Part shown: positions 5,595-14,499 of the stretch, one piece after another | Position numbering within the stretch: the first letter of the stretch is position 1 | Layout: each line of letters opens with the position of its first letter | Assembly (NCBI GenBank): GCA_036505615.1 | Contig: DASXTB010000094.1 | Span: forward strand, 1-22,484 | Reading direction: 5' to 3' | DNA: 22,484 nt | DNA from: DASXTB01 sp036505615 | GTDB lineage: Bacteria > Acidobacteriota > UBA6911 > JACQSX01 | Position numbers and translations under genes: made by a program | Notes under the pieces: model-generated | The model's database searches: none | The model's input: only the letters and a program-made list of their open reading frames with translations | Told to the model about the DNA's origin: nothing

Positions 5595-7376
5595 GTGAGC
5601 GAACTTTTCGCCAGAAGCGATCAAGGCAAACAGCGAGCAATTAAGCTGTTGAATGGCGCAGCAGTTCGCTTCCTAATCCTCTTTGGCGTCTTGACTCTTG
5701 CGACACCGCTTTGGGCCAAGACTTGGCGAGTGGCCGACTTCAGCGACACCATTAACATCGGTGCGGATGGCTCTGCTGCTGTCCACGAGCGCCTTACCCT
5801 GGTTTTCATCGGCGAGTGGCACGGCATCCATCGTTTTATTCCTATTGAATACCCTGGCCCGGGCGGCACGAATTACACATTGTTGATCGATGTCCTTGGT
5901 GTCACCGACGCCGCGGGTCAGAAGCTGAAGTACGAATCCCACATCACTCGCGGCCTGCGCGACCTGAAAATTCTGGTTCCTGATGCGGTGGACACCACCC
6001 GCACGGTTGAGATCGCCTACAACGTGCGCAACGGCATTCGCTACTTCGAGGATCACGACGAGTTCTACTGGAATGTCACCGGTAACGACTGGCCGGTACC
6101 TATCGATCACGCATCAGCAGTAGTCAGACTGCCGAGCGCCGCAGCAGGATCGTTGCGTGCTCAGGCCTTCACCGGCGTGTATGGCTCGGCAGAACGCGAA
6201 GCTACTTCTGAAGTAAAAGGGTCTGACGTCTCGTTCGAGACTACAAATCCGCTGCCCATGCGTGGCGGCCTGACGATTGATATCTACATCACCAAGGGCA
6301 TTCTCCAACAACCAGGCGCGCTGACTCGGCTGGCATGGTTTCTGGGAAGCAATCCAATTGTGTTTTTGCCGCTAGTCACATTAGGCGTGATGTTCGCTCT
6401 GTGGTGGTACAAGGGACGCGATCCGGACCCCGGCCTCTCCGTTGCCCCGATGTACGAACCACCCGAAGGCATGACGCCGGCGGAAGCGGGCACATTGATC
6501 GACGACACCATTCATCCTCGCGACATCACTTCCACTTTGGTGGATCTGGCCGTGCGTGGCTATGTGAAGATTGAGGAGAAAGTGGAGACCACTCTCGGGA
6601 TCTTTCATCAGAAAGATTATGTCTTTCATCTGCTGAAGGCTCGTGAGCAGTGGACCGACGTTGCGCCTCATGAACAGGTGATGCTGGAAAACGTATTTGT
6701 CGATGGCACTGAAACGCGCCTCTCAGCTCTGAAAAACCGCTTCTACACCGCGCTCCCGAGGATTCAGCAGGACATCAAAGCGGCGCTGAAGAAAAAGGGA
6801 ATGTACCTGCTCGATCCCGACTCGGCCAATGCATACAGTTTTCTTGGGATTGTGCTCAGCCTCGCTCCCTTCGCCATCCTGCAGTTCACCGGGTACAAAA
6901 ATATCTTCAGCTCGATCGGTCTGGTGATTGGCTGCGGAACTATCTCAGCAGGCATCTGGTGGCTGTTTGCCCGGCAGATGAGCGCAAAGACAGTGAAGGG
7001 CGGACGCACTCGGGTGGCTGTACTCGGCTTCCAGGAATTCATGAACCGGGTAGACGCTGACCGCCTGAAGCGCATGCCTGCGGATACGTTCGAAAAATAT
7101 TTGCCTTATGCGATGGCGCTGGGAGTGGAGCACAACTGGGCCCAGGCATTCGCTGGAATCGTAAAAGATCCTCCGCGCTGGTATGTCTCGCCCAACGGCT
7201 ATGCTGGCTTCAACCCCGTCTTCTTCTCGAGTTCCATGCATAGTATGGCATCGGATATGAACCAGGTATTTGTTTCCGCCCCGCGATCCAGCTCGAGCGG
7301 CTCAGGCTTTAGCGGCGGAGGTGGTGGAGGATTTTCCGGCGGGGGATTCGGCGGAGGCGGAGGAAGCGCGTTTTGA
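5595..7376 (+). CDS. DUF2207 membrane protein with Gly-rich tail
   Basis: A 593-residue protein of the YciQ/DUF2207 type. Residues 20-42 look like a signal/anchor (AVRFLILFGVLTLATPLWA). The outer domain starts with 'RVADFSDTINIGADGSAAVHERLTLVF' and 'FYWNVTGNDWPVPI', both family hallmarks. A membrane segment lies near residues 252-272 and a pair near 417-458. The protein ends in 'SGSGFSGGGGGGFSGGGFGGGGGSAF', the low-complexity tail seen in many DUF2207 and TPM proteins. It starts at GTG 5595, two bases after the lemA stop, so translational coupling is likely. Function is unknown; LemA-DUF2207 pairs are thought to work together in the envelope. Confidence 0.9.
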   Translation: MSELFARSDQGKQRAIKLLNGAAVRFLILFGVLTLATPLWAKTWRVADFSDTINIGADGSAAVHERLTLVFIGEWHGIHRFIPIEYPGPGGTNYTLLIDVLGVTDAAGQKLKYESHITRGLRDLKILVPDAVDTTRTVEIAYNVRNGIRYFEDHDEFYWNVTGNDWPVPIDHASAVVRLPSAAAGSLRAQAFTGVYGSAEREATSEVKGSDVSFETTNPLPMRGGLTIDIYITKGILQQPGALTRLAWFLGSNPIVFLPLVTLGVMFALWWYKGRDPDPGLSVAPMYEPPEGMTPAEAGTLIDDTIHPRDITSTLVDLAVRGYVKIEEKVETTLGIFHQKDYVFHLLKAREQWTDVAPHEQVMLENVFVDGTETRLSALKNRFYTALPRIQQDIKAALKKKGMYLLDPDSANAYSFLGIVLSLAPFAILQFTGYKNIFSSIGLVIGCGTISAGIWWLFARQMSAKTVKGGRTRVAVLGFQEFMNRVDADRLKRMPADTFEKYLPYAMALGVEHNWAQAFAGIVKDPPRWYVSPNGYAGFNPVFFSSSMHSMASDMNQVFVSAPRSSSSGSGFSGGGGGGFSGGGFGGGGGSAF

Positions 7377-7383
7377 TCCTCAA

Positions 7384-7399
7384 TCCCCGCCTGCGGGGG
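7384..7399 (+). terminator. Short GC hairpin after the lemA-DUF2207 operon
   Basis: CCCCG at 7385-7389 pairs with CGGGG at 7394-7398 around a 4-base loop, eight bases past the stop. There is no T tract; termination is inferred from position only. Confidence 0.3.
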
Positions 7400-7438
7400 A
7401 ACCTAGTTCCTACCCTTACCCTACTAGTAATCCTGCTT

Positions 7439-7466
7439 TTGCGAGGGGTATCTTCCATGATATAAG
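7439..7466 (+). promoter_or_regulatory. Sigma-70-like promoter for the PilZ-regulator operon
   Basis: TTGCGA at 7439-7444 and TATAAG at 7461-7466 are 16 bases apart, and a TG pair at 7458-7459 gives an extended -10. Transcription would start near 7473, about 33 bases ahead of the PilZ start codon. Confidence 0.5.
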
Positions 7467-7505
7467 TGCGTTAGATAGTTTTGACCCTGCATCAGGAGAA
7501 GCCGT

Positions 7506-7880
7506 ATGGAGCTGGCTTTTGCTCGCAAGGGAGGCCAGGAACGAGGAGGTCTTGTGTCCGAAGCGCGGACGGGGAAACGATTCCCCCTGGAATTGCCAAT
7601 CAAGATCCATAGGGCAGACGAGGGTGGAGAACACAGCGGGGTGACGGGAAACCTGAGCGCCGCCGGAGTTTACATCCGGGCCGATGCCGCCATGGAAGTG
7701 GGCTCCACGGTAGAGTTCGAAATTGCTCTCCCCCCGGAAGTGACTGGAGCCAAGGAAAACGTGATTATCCACTGCAAGGGTCGCGTGGTGCGCAGCGATG
7801 ATCCTGCGTCCAGTAGCGGTGGTGGGGATTCTCGTGGTGTAGCTTGCGTGATCGATTCTTACGATTTTGTTCGCCGCTAG
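7506..7880 (+). CDS. PilZ domain protein (candidate c-di-GMP receptor)
   Basis: A 124-residue protein made of one PilZ domain. The c-di-GMP motif is intact: RxxxR is R21-TGK-R25, and the second motif N/DxSxxG is N49-L-S51-A-A-G54, followed by 'VYIRADAAMEVGSTVEFEIALPPE' and 'IHCKGRVVR'. Known PilZ proteins bind c-di-GMP through these two motifs and pass the signal to motility, secretion or polysaccharide machinery. AGGAGA sits six bases before ATG 7506, behind an extended -10 promoter. The LuxR-type regulator follows after 22 bases. The partner is unknown, but the association suggests a second-messenger input to transcription. Confidence 0.9.
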   Translation: MELAFARKGGQERGGLVSEARTGKRFPLELPIKIHRADEGGEHSGVTGNLSAAGVYIRADAAMEVGSTVEFEIALPPEVTGAKENVIIHCKGRVVRSDDPASSSGGGDSRGVACVIDSYDFVRR

Positions 7881-7902
7881 TATTGCTTGAGGAGCTGACC
7901 CG

Positions 7903-8583
7903 ATGCTCAAACTGATTCTGGCCGATAACCAGGCAATCTTCCGCGCGGGAATCGCCAAGGTGCTGGCAGTTGAAGATGAAATGCGCATCGTGGCGCAGGC
8001 GCAGACCCAAGAACAGATGTTCATGGCTCTCGACAAGTTTCGCGCCGCCGTGCTGATTGTCGCTGGTGGATTTCATTCCGATTTCAATGCCGTGTTGCAA
8101 TCCGCGAACCGCAACAAAACACGCGTAGTCGTCCTGGCCGATACTGGCGAGAGCGCGCAACGCTATATGGGAGCGGGCTCGCACGGCGTCGTCTACCGAA
8201 ACGTCACCAGCGCCGCCTTGGTTGATTGCGTGCGGAAAGTTGCGCGTGGTGAAACTTGGGTGCAGGACATTGCCGTACCCAGCGAGCTGACCGAGAACGA
8301 TATGGTCGGATTGCGCGTGCGTGACCGGCTTACCGCCAAAGAATTGCGCATTGTGGCGCTCATCGTGCAGGGATATAAGAACAAGGAGATTGCCTCGCAA
8401 TTGGGAACCACCGAACAGGTAATCAAAAATTATCTCCGCAACGTTTATGACAAGATCGGCGTTTCCGACCGGTTGGAACTGGCGTTATTCACCATCCATC
8501 ACCGGATTCTGAATGAGGCGGCGGCGGCAACTGCGGCCGCGTCACAACCACAACCAGGTCCAGGTGCGGGCGTGACGTCCTAA
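7903..8583 (+). CDS. LuxR/NarL-type regulator with degenerate receiver
   Basis: A 226-residue transcription regulator. Residues 1-120 have a receiver fold starting 'LKLILADNQAIFRAGIAKVL' (acidic pocket D8 kept, N9). The phospho-acceptor position, in 'AAVLIVAGGF' near residue 53, is Val/Ala rather than Asp, and the usual Thr and Lys switch positions are Ala79 and Arg99. Residues 142-200 hold a LuxR helix-turn-helix (LTAKELRIVALIVQGYKNKEIASQLGTT...VIKNYLRNVYDKIGV). The tail is Ala/Pro/Gln-rich and probably disordered. It is probably regulated by something other than phosphorylation. GAGGAG precedes ATG 7903; it is co-transcribed with the PilZ gene and ends at a strong terminator. Targets are unknown. 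Confidence 0.9.
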   Translation: MLKLILADNQAIFRAGIAKVLAVEDEMRIVAQAQTQEQMFMALDKFRAAVLIVAGGFHSDFNAVLQSANRNKTRVVVLADTGESAQRYMGAGSHGVVYRNVTSAALVDCVRKVARGETWVQDIAVPSELTENDMVGLRVRDRLTAKELRIVALIVQGYKNKEIASQLGTTEQVIKNYLRNVYDKIGVSDRLELALFTIHHRILNEAAAATAAASQPQPGPGAGVTS

Positions 8584-8604
8584 AATTAGGTGCTCGTGGC
8601 ATCA

Positions 8605-8631
8605 GGCCGCCTGCGGGCGGTCTTTTTTTTT
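8605..8631 (+). terminator. Intrinsic terminator of the PilZ-regulator operon
   Basis: GGCCGCC at 8605-8611 pairs with GGCGGTC at 8616-8622 (one G-T pair, 4-base loop) and is followed by nine T residues at 8623-8631. This is a textbook Rho-independent terminator 21 bases past the stop codon. Confidence 0.9.
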
Positions 8632-8688
8632 CGCTACTTGAGATATACTCCGTCGGTCAAAGATTCAATTTCAATTACGAAGGTGAAT

Positions 8689-9195
8689 ATGCACAGAATT
8701 TACTGGATTCTAGTTCTTGTCGCAGCATTGGCCACTGCTGCAATCGGGCAGACGGAAGATACGAAGACGAAGCCGAAGGCAAAGGTGAGCGGCAACGCGG
8801 CTACCGAGCAAAAACTCGTCGAAACGGAAAAGTCGTTGTGGGAAGCCTGGAAGAATCACGACTCGGGAATATTTCAGAAGGCCCTGACACCGGAATCGGT
8901 AAACGTAACTGCCATGGGAATCCAGGGCACGGAACAAACGGTGAAAGATGCTGGCAGTTCTGACTGCAAGGTCAACAGTTATTCTCTTGAGGAGACGAAG
9001 TCCACGTGGGTTGACAAAGATGCCGTGCTCTTGACCTACAAAGCCAGTCAGGACGCAGTCTGCGCTTCGCAAAAACTTCCCAGCGCCGTTTGGGCTAGCT
9101 CGCTGTGGGTGAAAAAGGGCAGCGAATGGAAAGCTGCGTTCCATCAGGAAACGCCGGTGCAGAATAGCATGGGCGCCGAAGAGAAGAAGAACTGA
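8689..9195 (+). CDS. Secreted DUF4440/SnoaL-like protein
   Basis: A 168-residue protein with a signal peptide (MHRIYWILVLVAALATAAIG, cleavage near GQT) and a charged linker (KTKPKAKVSG). A DUF4440-like domain follows: helix 'EQKLVETEKSLWEAWKNHDSGIFQKALTPE', strands, then 'SSLWVKKGSEWKAAFHQETPV', matching the WxKxxxxWKxxxHQxTP ending of the family. Two Cys (in SDCKVN and DAVCASQ) could form a disulfide after export. I chose ATG 8689 because AAGGTG precedes it and because the earlier in-frame start at 8590 would place the preceding terminator inside the gene. It is a distant relative of the protein at 292-741. Ligand and function are unknown. Confidence 0.85.
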   Translation: MHRIYWILVLVAALATAAIGQTEDTKTKPKAKVSGNAATEQKLVETEKSLWEAWKNHDSGIFQKALTPESVNVTAMGIQGTEQTVKDAGSSDCKVNSYSLEETKSTWVDKDAVLLTYKASQDAVCASQKLPSAVWASSLWVKKGSEWKAAFHQETPVQNSMGAEEKKN

Positions 9196-9224
9196 ACCTC
9201 AGATCAAGGTCCAACTTCTGTATG

Positions 9225-9249
9225 AGCCGCCCCTCTCGGGCGGCTTTTT
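9225..9249. terminator. Intrinsic terminator between convergent genes
   Basis: AGCCGCCC at 9225-9232 pairs with GGGCGGCT at 9238-9245 (8 bp, CTCTC loop), with T residues through 9249. It lies 30 bases past the DUF4440-like stop and just before the convergent dehydrogenase stop at 9255, so it may serve both genes. Confidence 0.85.
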
Positions 9250-9254
9250 AACGG

Positions 9255-10850
9255 CTATGTAACCTTCTCACCCACCGACTTGGCTTGGGTAAACAGGTAC
9301 AAATAATCCGGGCCGCCAGACTTTGAATCCGTGCCTGACATATTGAATCCGCCAAACGGATGCGCACCAACGATCGCGCCTGTGCATTTGCGATTGAGGT
9401 AGAGATTGCCGACGTGGAACTCGCGAATGGCACGTTCGATTTTGTCGCGCGACTTGCTGTAGACCGCTCCGGTCAAGCCAAACTCTGTGTCATTGGCGAT
9501 CTCCAGCGCGTGATCGTAATTTTTCGCTTTGATGACCGCAAGCACCGGACCGAAAACTTCTTCCTGCTCCAGGCGTGATTTGGGAGGAATGTCGGCGATC
9601 ACGGTGGGCTGCAGGAAATATCCTTCTCCCGCATTTGTGGCGCGGCTACCTCCGGTAATCAGGCGTCCGTCTTTCTTTCCGATTTCGATGTAGTCAAGAA
9701 TCGACTTCATCGATCCCTCGTTAATCACCGCACCCATGTTGGCGTTCTCCGCAGGATCACCCACATTAATTTTCTCTACCCGCGCTTTCAATCGGTCGAG
9801 AAACTTGTCATAGATACGCTCGTCGACGATGGCCCGCGAGCAAGCAGAGCACTTCTGGCCCTGAAACCCAAACGCCGCCTGAGCCACACCCTCGATCGCT
9901 GAGTCGAGATCGGCCTCAGAATCCACGATGATGGCGTCCTTGCCACCCATTTCGAGGATAGCCCTCTTAATCCATATCTGCCCCGGGGCCTGCGTAGCTG
10001 CACTCTTGTTGATATCTAATCCGACTTCGCGGGAACCGGTGAATGCGATGAACCGGGTCTTGGGATGGGCCACCACCAAATTGCCGAAGCTCGCGCCAGC
10101 GCCAGGACAGAAATTCACTACACCGTCCGGCATGCCGGCCTCTTCCAGTAGTTCCACAAATTTGGCCCCGATCGTCGGCGAATCGCTGGAAGGTTTCAGG
10201 ATCACCGTGTTGCCGGAAACAATGGAGGCCAGCGTCATGCCCGCCATGATGGCAGCCGGAAAATTCCACGGTGGGATCACCGCGCCTACCCCAAGCGGAA
10301 TGTAGAACAGATGATCCCGTTCTCCGGGTAGCTGAACCGGCGCGTCCACTTTCGCCAGACGCAACGCTTCGCGGCTATAGAACTCGCAGAAATCGATAGT
10401 CTCGGCAATGTCGGCGTCCGCTTCCGCCCAGTTCTTGCTCACTTCGAAGACCAGCCAGGCGCAAAGTTCAAACTTGCGTTCCCGCATCAGGTCTCCCACA
10501 CGGAACAGCAAACTTGCACGTTCTTCGACTGACGTGCGGCTCCAACTGTCAAAAGCTCGCAGAGCCGCCTGCATGGCCGGTTCCACGTGTTCCTTGCCGG
10601 CCTTCTGGTGCAGTCCGACGACCTGCGAAGGCTTCGCTGGATTGATGGACTTAATCTTGTCCGAAGTCTTGACGCGCTTCCCTCCAATGACCAAGTCGTA
10701 CTCGCGCCCTAGTTGTCCGCGAACTTTTTCGATGGCGGAGCGCATCTTCCGCGCATTGTCTTCGCGGTTAAAGGCAGTAAGCGGCTCGTTGACGAAAGGT
10801 CCCTCATGAAGGCGAATCTGGGGGCGAGTGGGGGCTTCAACGGTTGCCAT
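9255..10850 (-). CDS. L-glutamate gamma-semialdehyde (1-pyrroline-5-carboxylate) dehydrogenase
   Basis: A 531-residue aldehyde dehydrogenase catalysing the last step of proline breakdown: NAD-dependent oxidation of glutamate semialdehyde to glutamate in the cytoplasm. The oxyanion/NAD motif is 'IPPWNFP' (192-198), the general-base Glu is E300 in 'ILEMGGKDA' and the nucleophile is C334 in 'GQKCSACSR'. The N-terminal 'NEPLTAFNREDNARKMRSAIEKVRGQLGREYDLVIGG' is characteristic of the RocA/PruA branch, and 'HPFGGFNMSGTDSKSGGPDYL' at the end fits. Length matches monofunctional RocA-type enzymes. GAGGTG precedes the ATG. No proline dehydrogenase is nearby, so the pathway partner is elsewhere. I am sure of the family, and fairly sure of the substrate. 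Confidence 0.92.
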   Translation of the reverse strand: MATVEAPTRPQIRLHEGPFVNEPLTAFNREDNARKMRSAIEKVRGQLGREYDLVIGGKRVKTSDKIKSINPAKPSQVVGLHQKAGKEHVEPAMQAALRAFDSWSRTSVEERASLLFRVGDLMRERKFELCAWLVFEVSKNWAEADADIAETIDFCEFYSREALRLAKVDAPVQLPGERDHLFYIPLGVGAVIPPWNFPAAIMAGMTLASIVSGNTVILKPSSDSPTIGAKFVELLEEAGMPDGVVNFCPGAGASFGNLVVAHPKTRFIAFTGSREVGLDINKSAATQAPGQIWIKRAILEMGGKDAIIVDSEADLDSAIEGVAQAAFGFQGQKCSACSRAIVDERIYDKFLDRLKARVEKINVGDPAENANMGAVINEGSMKSILDYIEIGKKDGRLITGGSRATNAGEGYFLQPTVIADIPPKSRLEQEEVFGPVLAVIKAKNYDHALEIANDTEFGLTGAVYSKSRDKIERAIREFHVGNLYLNRKCTGAIVGAHPFGGFNMSGTDSKSGGPDYLYLFTQAKSVGEKVT

Positions 10851-10931
10851 AAGAGCACCTCAAGAAGAAATACGGTCCGGGGCGAGAAGCGCGGCGGAAC
10901 TATTAATTGTAGCACTGGAAAATGGGTCAGA

Positions 10932-10948
10932 GCCGGCGGGACGCCGGC
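10932..10948. repeat. REP-like GC palindrome
   Basis: GCCGGCG at 10932-10938 and CGCCGGC at 10942-10948 form a perfect 7-bp hairpin with a GGA loop. It lies between the dehydrogenase start and the stop of the polysaccharide gene (both minus). No T tract follows on either strand. Its form resembles dispersed intergenic palindromes; it could also end transcription of the polysaccharide gene. Confidence 0.35.
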
Positions 10949-10989
10949 GCTACCAGACACTAATCGGCAATGCACATGTTCCGGGCCGT

Positions 10990-13900
10990 CTAGGGAACCT
11001 TGACCGAATCGTGGCTCTCGGCGGGCCGATAGCTCATAGCGGCGGTGCGCTCCAGTTTGTCCCAGGCGAAGCGCTGGCCCTCGATGGCACGCTTCAACGT
11101 CTTCAACAAAACTACTGAGAATAATTGCCGGTAGGCGAAGCGTTGCAGCCACACCTGGCTGAGCAACCACACATCCTCCCGGGTCTCTGACCGCCGCCGT
11201 TCCAGCGCGAACGCAATCGCGGACGCCAGGAAATCAATCACCAAGAACGCAACAAAGAACATTGCCAGTCGCTCGAAGCTGGCCGGGTCAGTAGATTCCG
11301 GATGAAAGTATTTTTGGATTAGATACCACACCGTCCCCACCCCGAACATAATATCGATGAACGGTGACACCACCGGCAGCAGGATTTGGAAGATCACGAT
11401 ATTGGGTAGCGCGATCCATCCCAGCACGCCTTTGCGCCCAAATGCAGCGCGATGCTTCCACATCGACTGCAGAATACCGAACGACCAGCGGAAGCGTTGT
11501 CGCATGAGGCTTTTAGCATTTGCCGGGGCTTCGGTATAGGCAAGCGCCATATCTTCATATTCCACTCGGTACCCGCGCTGCAGTAAGGCAATGGTGAGGT
11601 CGGCATCTTCGGCGACAGTATCGACGTGGTAGCCGCCGGCCTCACGCACTGCGGAGGTACGCCATGCCCCGATCGCGCCGGGCACTACACTCACTGCGCC
11701 CAGTACATTCAGCGCACGCCTTTCGAAATTCTGGCTGGTGATGTATTCCAGTGCTTGCCAGCGCGTCCACAAGTTCATCCGGTTGCCGACCTTTGCATTC
11801 CCCGCCACCGCGCCGACCTTGGGGTCGAGGAAGTGCGGGACCAGCCGCGAGATCGCGTCTCGCGCAATTACGGTATCGGCATCGATGCCGACGAAGATTT
11901 CCTCATCGCGCAGATGCTCTAGTCCGAAATTAAGTGCTTCAGCCTTCCCCGAGTTGGGCTTCGTCAGGATCAGCACCCGGTCCGAGGCTCTTTGCGCGAT
12001 AACGGTTTCTCGGGCGATCTCCAGAGTCCGGTCACATGATCCATCGTCTATGACAATCACGCGCAGCTTCGGATAGTGCGAGGCGAGAGCGGCGCGAATG
12101 GTCCGCTCAATCACTTTCTCTTCGTTATATGCAGGAATCAAAACCGCTACGTTCGGCTGATAGGATTCCCTTTCTTCCGGCCTGCCATAATGTTGCTTTC
12201 GCAAACGATCAAACACCGCAAAAATACCGATAAACAGCAGGCGGCTTGTCATCAACACATCACCCACCAGAAAGATGATGGTGATTCCCTTAATGGTGAT
12301 GTCAAAAAGCCAGAAACCAAGCCAGTTCAGCCGCGCCGCCCATCGTTCATTCGAAGGAATAGGCGGCATCACATCAGCGCGAGTCTTACCCAACAATTGA
12401 TAAACCGGAACGATCTGATGGCCTCTGGCGCGTACCCCTTCGATGATCATGGGCAAAGCGCGCACAGTCTCGCGCCGGTCACCGCCGCCATCGTGCAGCA
12501 GGATAATATTGCCGCAACGCTGATCGTGAGTCGCACATGGCGGCAAGTGAGCCATCACGTCGGAGGTGATCTGCTCCGCACTGTGATGAGGATTGTCCCG
12601 CCAATCATTGGGATCAATCTTATTCCCAATGGTGGTGTAGCCCATACTTTGCACGACCTCCAGCGGCCGCACCTGGTCTTCTGTGTCGGGTTCTTGATCA
12701 ATCGAATAGGGCGGCCGGAACAGGATGGTGCGTATGCCCATGCGACTAGCAAACAAGCGCTCCGTAAGATTGAGTTCCAGGTGCATATAACCGCGCGAGA
12801 TGTTGCTGATATCGGGGTGTGTGAATGTGTGATTTCCGATCTCATGTCCTTCGGCGTAAACCCGCGAAGTGAGATCGGAAAATTTGTCAGCCTGAATTCC
12901 GATAAGGAAAAAAGTAGCGGGGGCCTTCTCGCGTTTCAGTATATCCAGGATCTTCGGAGTCCATTCCGGATCAGGACCGTCATCGAAAGTGATGGCGACT
13001 GCATTGCTGCTCGAGCCGTAACGTGCCACACGGTATGGCTCGGGCAGAGACTCGAAATTCTCGTCTGTAATCTGCCCCGTGGACCGATCAACATCGAGAG
13101 TTCGCTGCCCGTCGGCTGGTCGGGCTTCAATGCGCAGTATCTCGCCGCGGCCTTCCATGTCCACGTCCTGCCCCGGCGGTACCTCTTTTAACTTACCCAC
13201 GGCGTCGGACTCACCTGGTGTATCCCAAACTTTCCATAGCGAGCGATCCTCGGATCCCAAGCGCCAAAGCGCGAATGTGTTAATTCCCAGGGATTGCGCA
13301 GCACGCATTTGATTGAGAGCGGTCACCGCATCCAAGAACCATATGTCATGCGGCAAATTGCGCTCGTCGAAATAGCTCACGTGCGGATTGAGGCTGTCTC
13401 CATCGAAATCCACGTCGGCATCCGAGTCTCGGGCGCTAAGCCAGGCGTCCTGCACCGAAACATTGGTGTCCTTTACATCGGAAGGTAGTGTCCCATGCTT
13501 CGGTTTACGCGCCCAGTCATAGCCATAGTTGCCAATGGCGCAGATGATTTTTTCGTGCGGAACAACTTTTTTCACCGCCTCCAGGTTCGCTACAAACCAA
13601 TCTTGCGAAGCAACCGGTCCCGGTTTGCCGCCGGGATAGTGCTCGTCGTAATTCATGATTACCGCGCCATCGATGCGAGCTGCAATCGCGGGATAATCAA
13701 AATCCTCATTTCGGGCTTGCACGCTGACGTACAGCTTCATTCCTTTGGCGTGCAGATCGGTTGAAAGTTCGCCCAGCAAGACCAAATACCCGTTCTGCGC
13801 ACTCTTGGGGAAATCTTCGAAGTCCACCATGAGACCACGGTACTTGTCACTGGCGAGAAAAGCTGCGACCTGTTGCCGGAAGCGAGCGCGAGCCTCTGGA

Positions 13901-14496
13901 TCATTGAGAAATGCACCGATCCCACTCATCCAGTTGGTTCCGTCAAAGTTGTTGACCATGGGAAAGACTTCCAATCCCGTGTCTTCCAACTTCAGGAACG
14001 ACATCACTTTGTCGTCCACAGCATGAACCGCTGGACCTTGCACTACATCGAAGAAATTATTGGTTTCAAGATCCGTGCCTTGTAAGTGGCCGTCGGGGGT
14101 GACGACGTGCAGCCAATCCGGAAAGAGCAGATCAATTTGTCTGGCATATTCGCGCAAGGACGAAAAACTGGCCGCGTCATAAGGCACGTAAAAAGCCGCC
14201 CGGATACCTTCCTCGGCATTCAACTTGACTTGAGAAGGGGCGCCTTTGGTTTTGCGATGTCCCCGACGCGCGGCCTGGCGGCGTTTCTCCTTAGCTTTTT
14301 CCTTCTCCGTCTCTTTCAGTGAATGAAATGGACGCTTCATCGCGGGCAAAAGGAGTTCGGGAAGAGGTTCGCTGCGCAGTGCTGTGTAAACAAAAAACAG
14401 GATGAGGCCGGTAATGCTGACACCGAGAATATCGAAAAAACGCCGCACCCGTTTCCAGCGGGCCTGCCGAGGATCGAAAAAAACTTGTTGCGCCAT
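10990..14496 (-). CDS. Trifunctional GH18 - polysaccharide deacetylase - GT2 synthase
   Basis: A 1168-residue membrane protein with three enzyme modules. Residues 22-42 are a membrane anchor and 60-90 a basic linker. A GH18-like hydrolase domain spans about 98-425, with catalytic E227 in 'GLMVDFEDF' and 'MNYDEHYPGG'. A NodB/CE4 deacetylase spans about 498-700, with 'TFDDGPD' (503-509), 'HTFTH' (H556, H560), 'FRPPYS' (593-598) and 'LLHDGGG' (666-672). Membrane helices lie near 725-765. A processive GT2 domain follows from 783, with DDGS (817-820), DAD (872-874), ED (963-964) and QRFRW (1000-1004), then C-terminal membrane helices. The likely product is a beta-linked amino sugar polymer such as chitin or PNAG. 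The first two domains should be periplasmic, the GT2 cytoplasmic. No strong ribosome site is seen. Confidence 0.93.
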   Translation of the reverse strand: MAQQVFFDPRQARWKRVRRFFDILGVSITGLILFFVYTALRSEPLPELLLPAMKRPFHSLKETEKEKAKEKRRQAARRGHRKTKGAPSQVKLNAEEGIRAAFYVPYDAASFSSLREYARQIDLLFPDWLHVVTPDGHLQGTDLETNNFFDVVQGPAVHAVDDKVMSFLKLEDTGLEVFPMVNNFDGTNWMSGIGAFLNDPEARARFRQQVAAFLASDKYRGLMVDFEDFPKSAQNGYLVLLGELSTDLHAKGMKLYVSVQARNEDFDYPAIAARIDGAVIMNYDEHYPGGKPGPVASQDWFVANLEAVKKVVPHEKIICAIGNYGYDWARKPKHGTLPSDVKDTNVSVQDAWLSARDSDADVDFDGDSLNPHVSYFDERNLPHDIWFLDAVTALNQMRAAQSLGINTFALWRLGSEDRSLWKVWDTPGESDAVGKLKEVPPGQDVDMEGRGEILRIEARPADGQRTLDVDRSTGQITDENFESLPEPYRVARYGSSSNAVAITFDDGPDPEWTPKILDILKREKAPATFFLIGIQADKFSDLTSRVYAEGHEIGNHTFTHPDISNISRGYMHLELNLTERLFASRMGIRTILFRPPYSIDQEPDTEDQVRPLEVVQSMGYTTIGNKIDPNDWRDNPHHSAEQITSDVMAHLPPCATHDQRCGNIILLHDGGGDRRETVRALPMIIEGVRARGHQIVPVYQLLGKTRADVMPPIPSNERWAARLNWLGFWLFDITIKGITIIFLVGDVLMTSRLLFIGIFAVFDRLRKQHYGRPEERESYQPNVAVLIPAYNEEKVIERTIRAALASHYPKLRVIVIDDGSCDRTLEIARETVIAQRASDRVLILTKPNSGKAEALNFGLEHLRDEEIFVGIDADTVIARDAISRLVPHFLDPKVGAVAGNAKVGNRMNLWTRWQALEYITSQNFERRALNVLGAVSVVPGAIGAWRTSAVREAGGYHVDTVAEDADLTIALLQRGYRVEYEDMALAYTEAPANAKSLMRQRFRWSFGILQSMWKHRAAFGRKGVLGWIALPNIVIFQILLPVVSPFIDIMFGVGTVWYLIQKYFHPESTDPASFERLAMFFVAFLVIDFLASAIAFALERRRSETREDVWLLSQVWLQRFAYRQLFSVVLLKTLKRAIEGQRFAWDKLERTAAMSYRPAESHDSVKVP

Positions 14497-14499
14497 GAA

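Noticed and set aside
8590..8688. Upstream start extending the second DUF4440-like protein
   Set aside because: It would translate through the 8605-8631 terminator and its T tract, and would bury the signal peptide.
12076..13191. 371-codon plus-strand ORF opposite the polysaccharide synthase
   Set aside because: It is antisense to the deacetylase module, whose motifs are intact; the translated sequence has no domain pattern.
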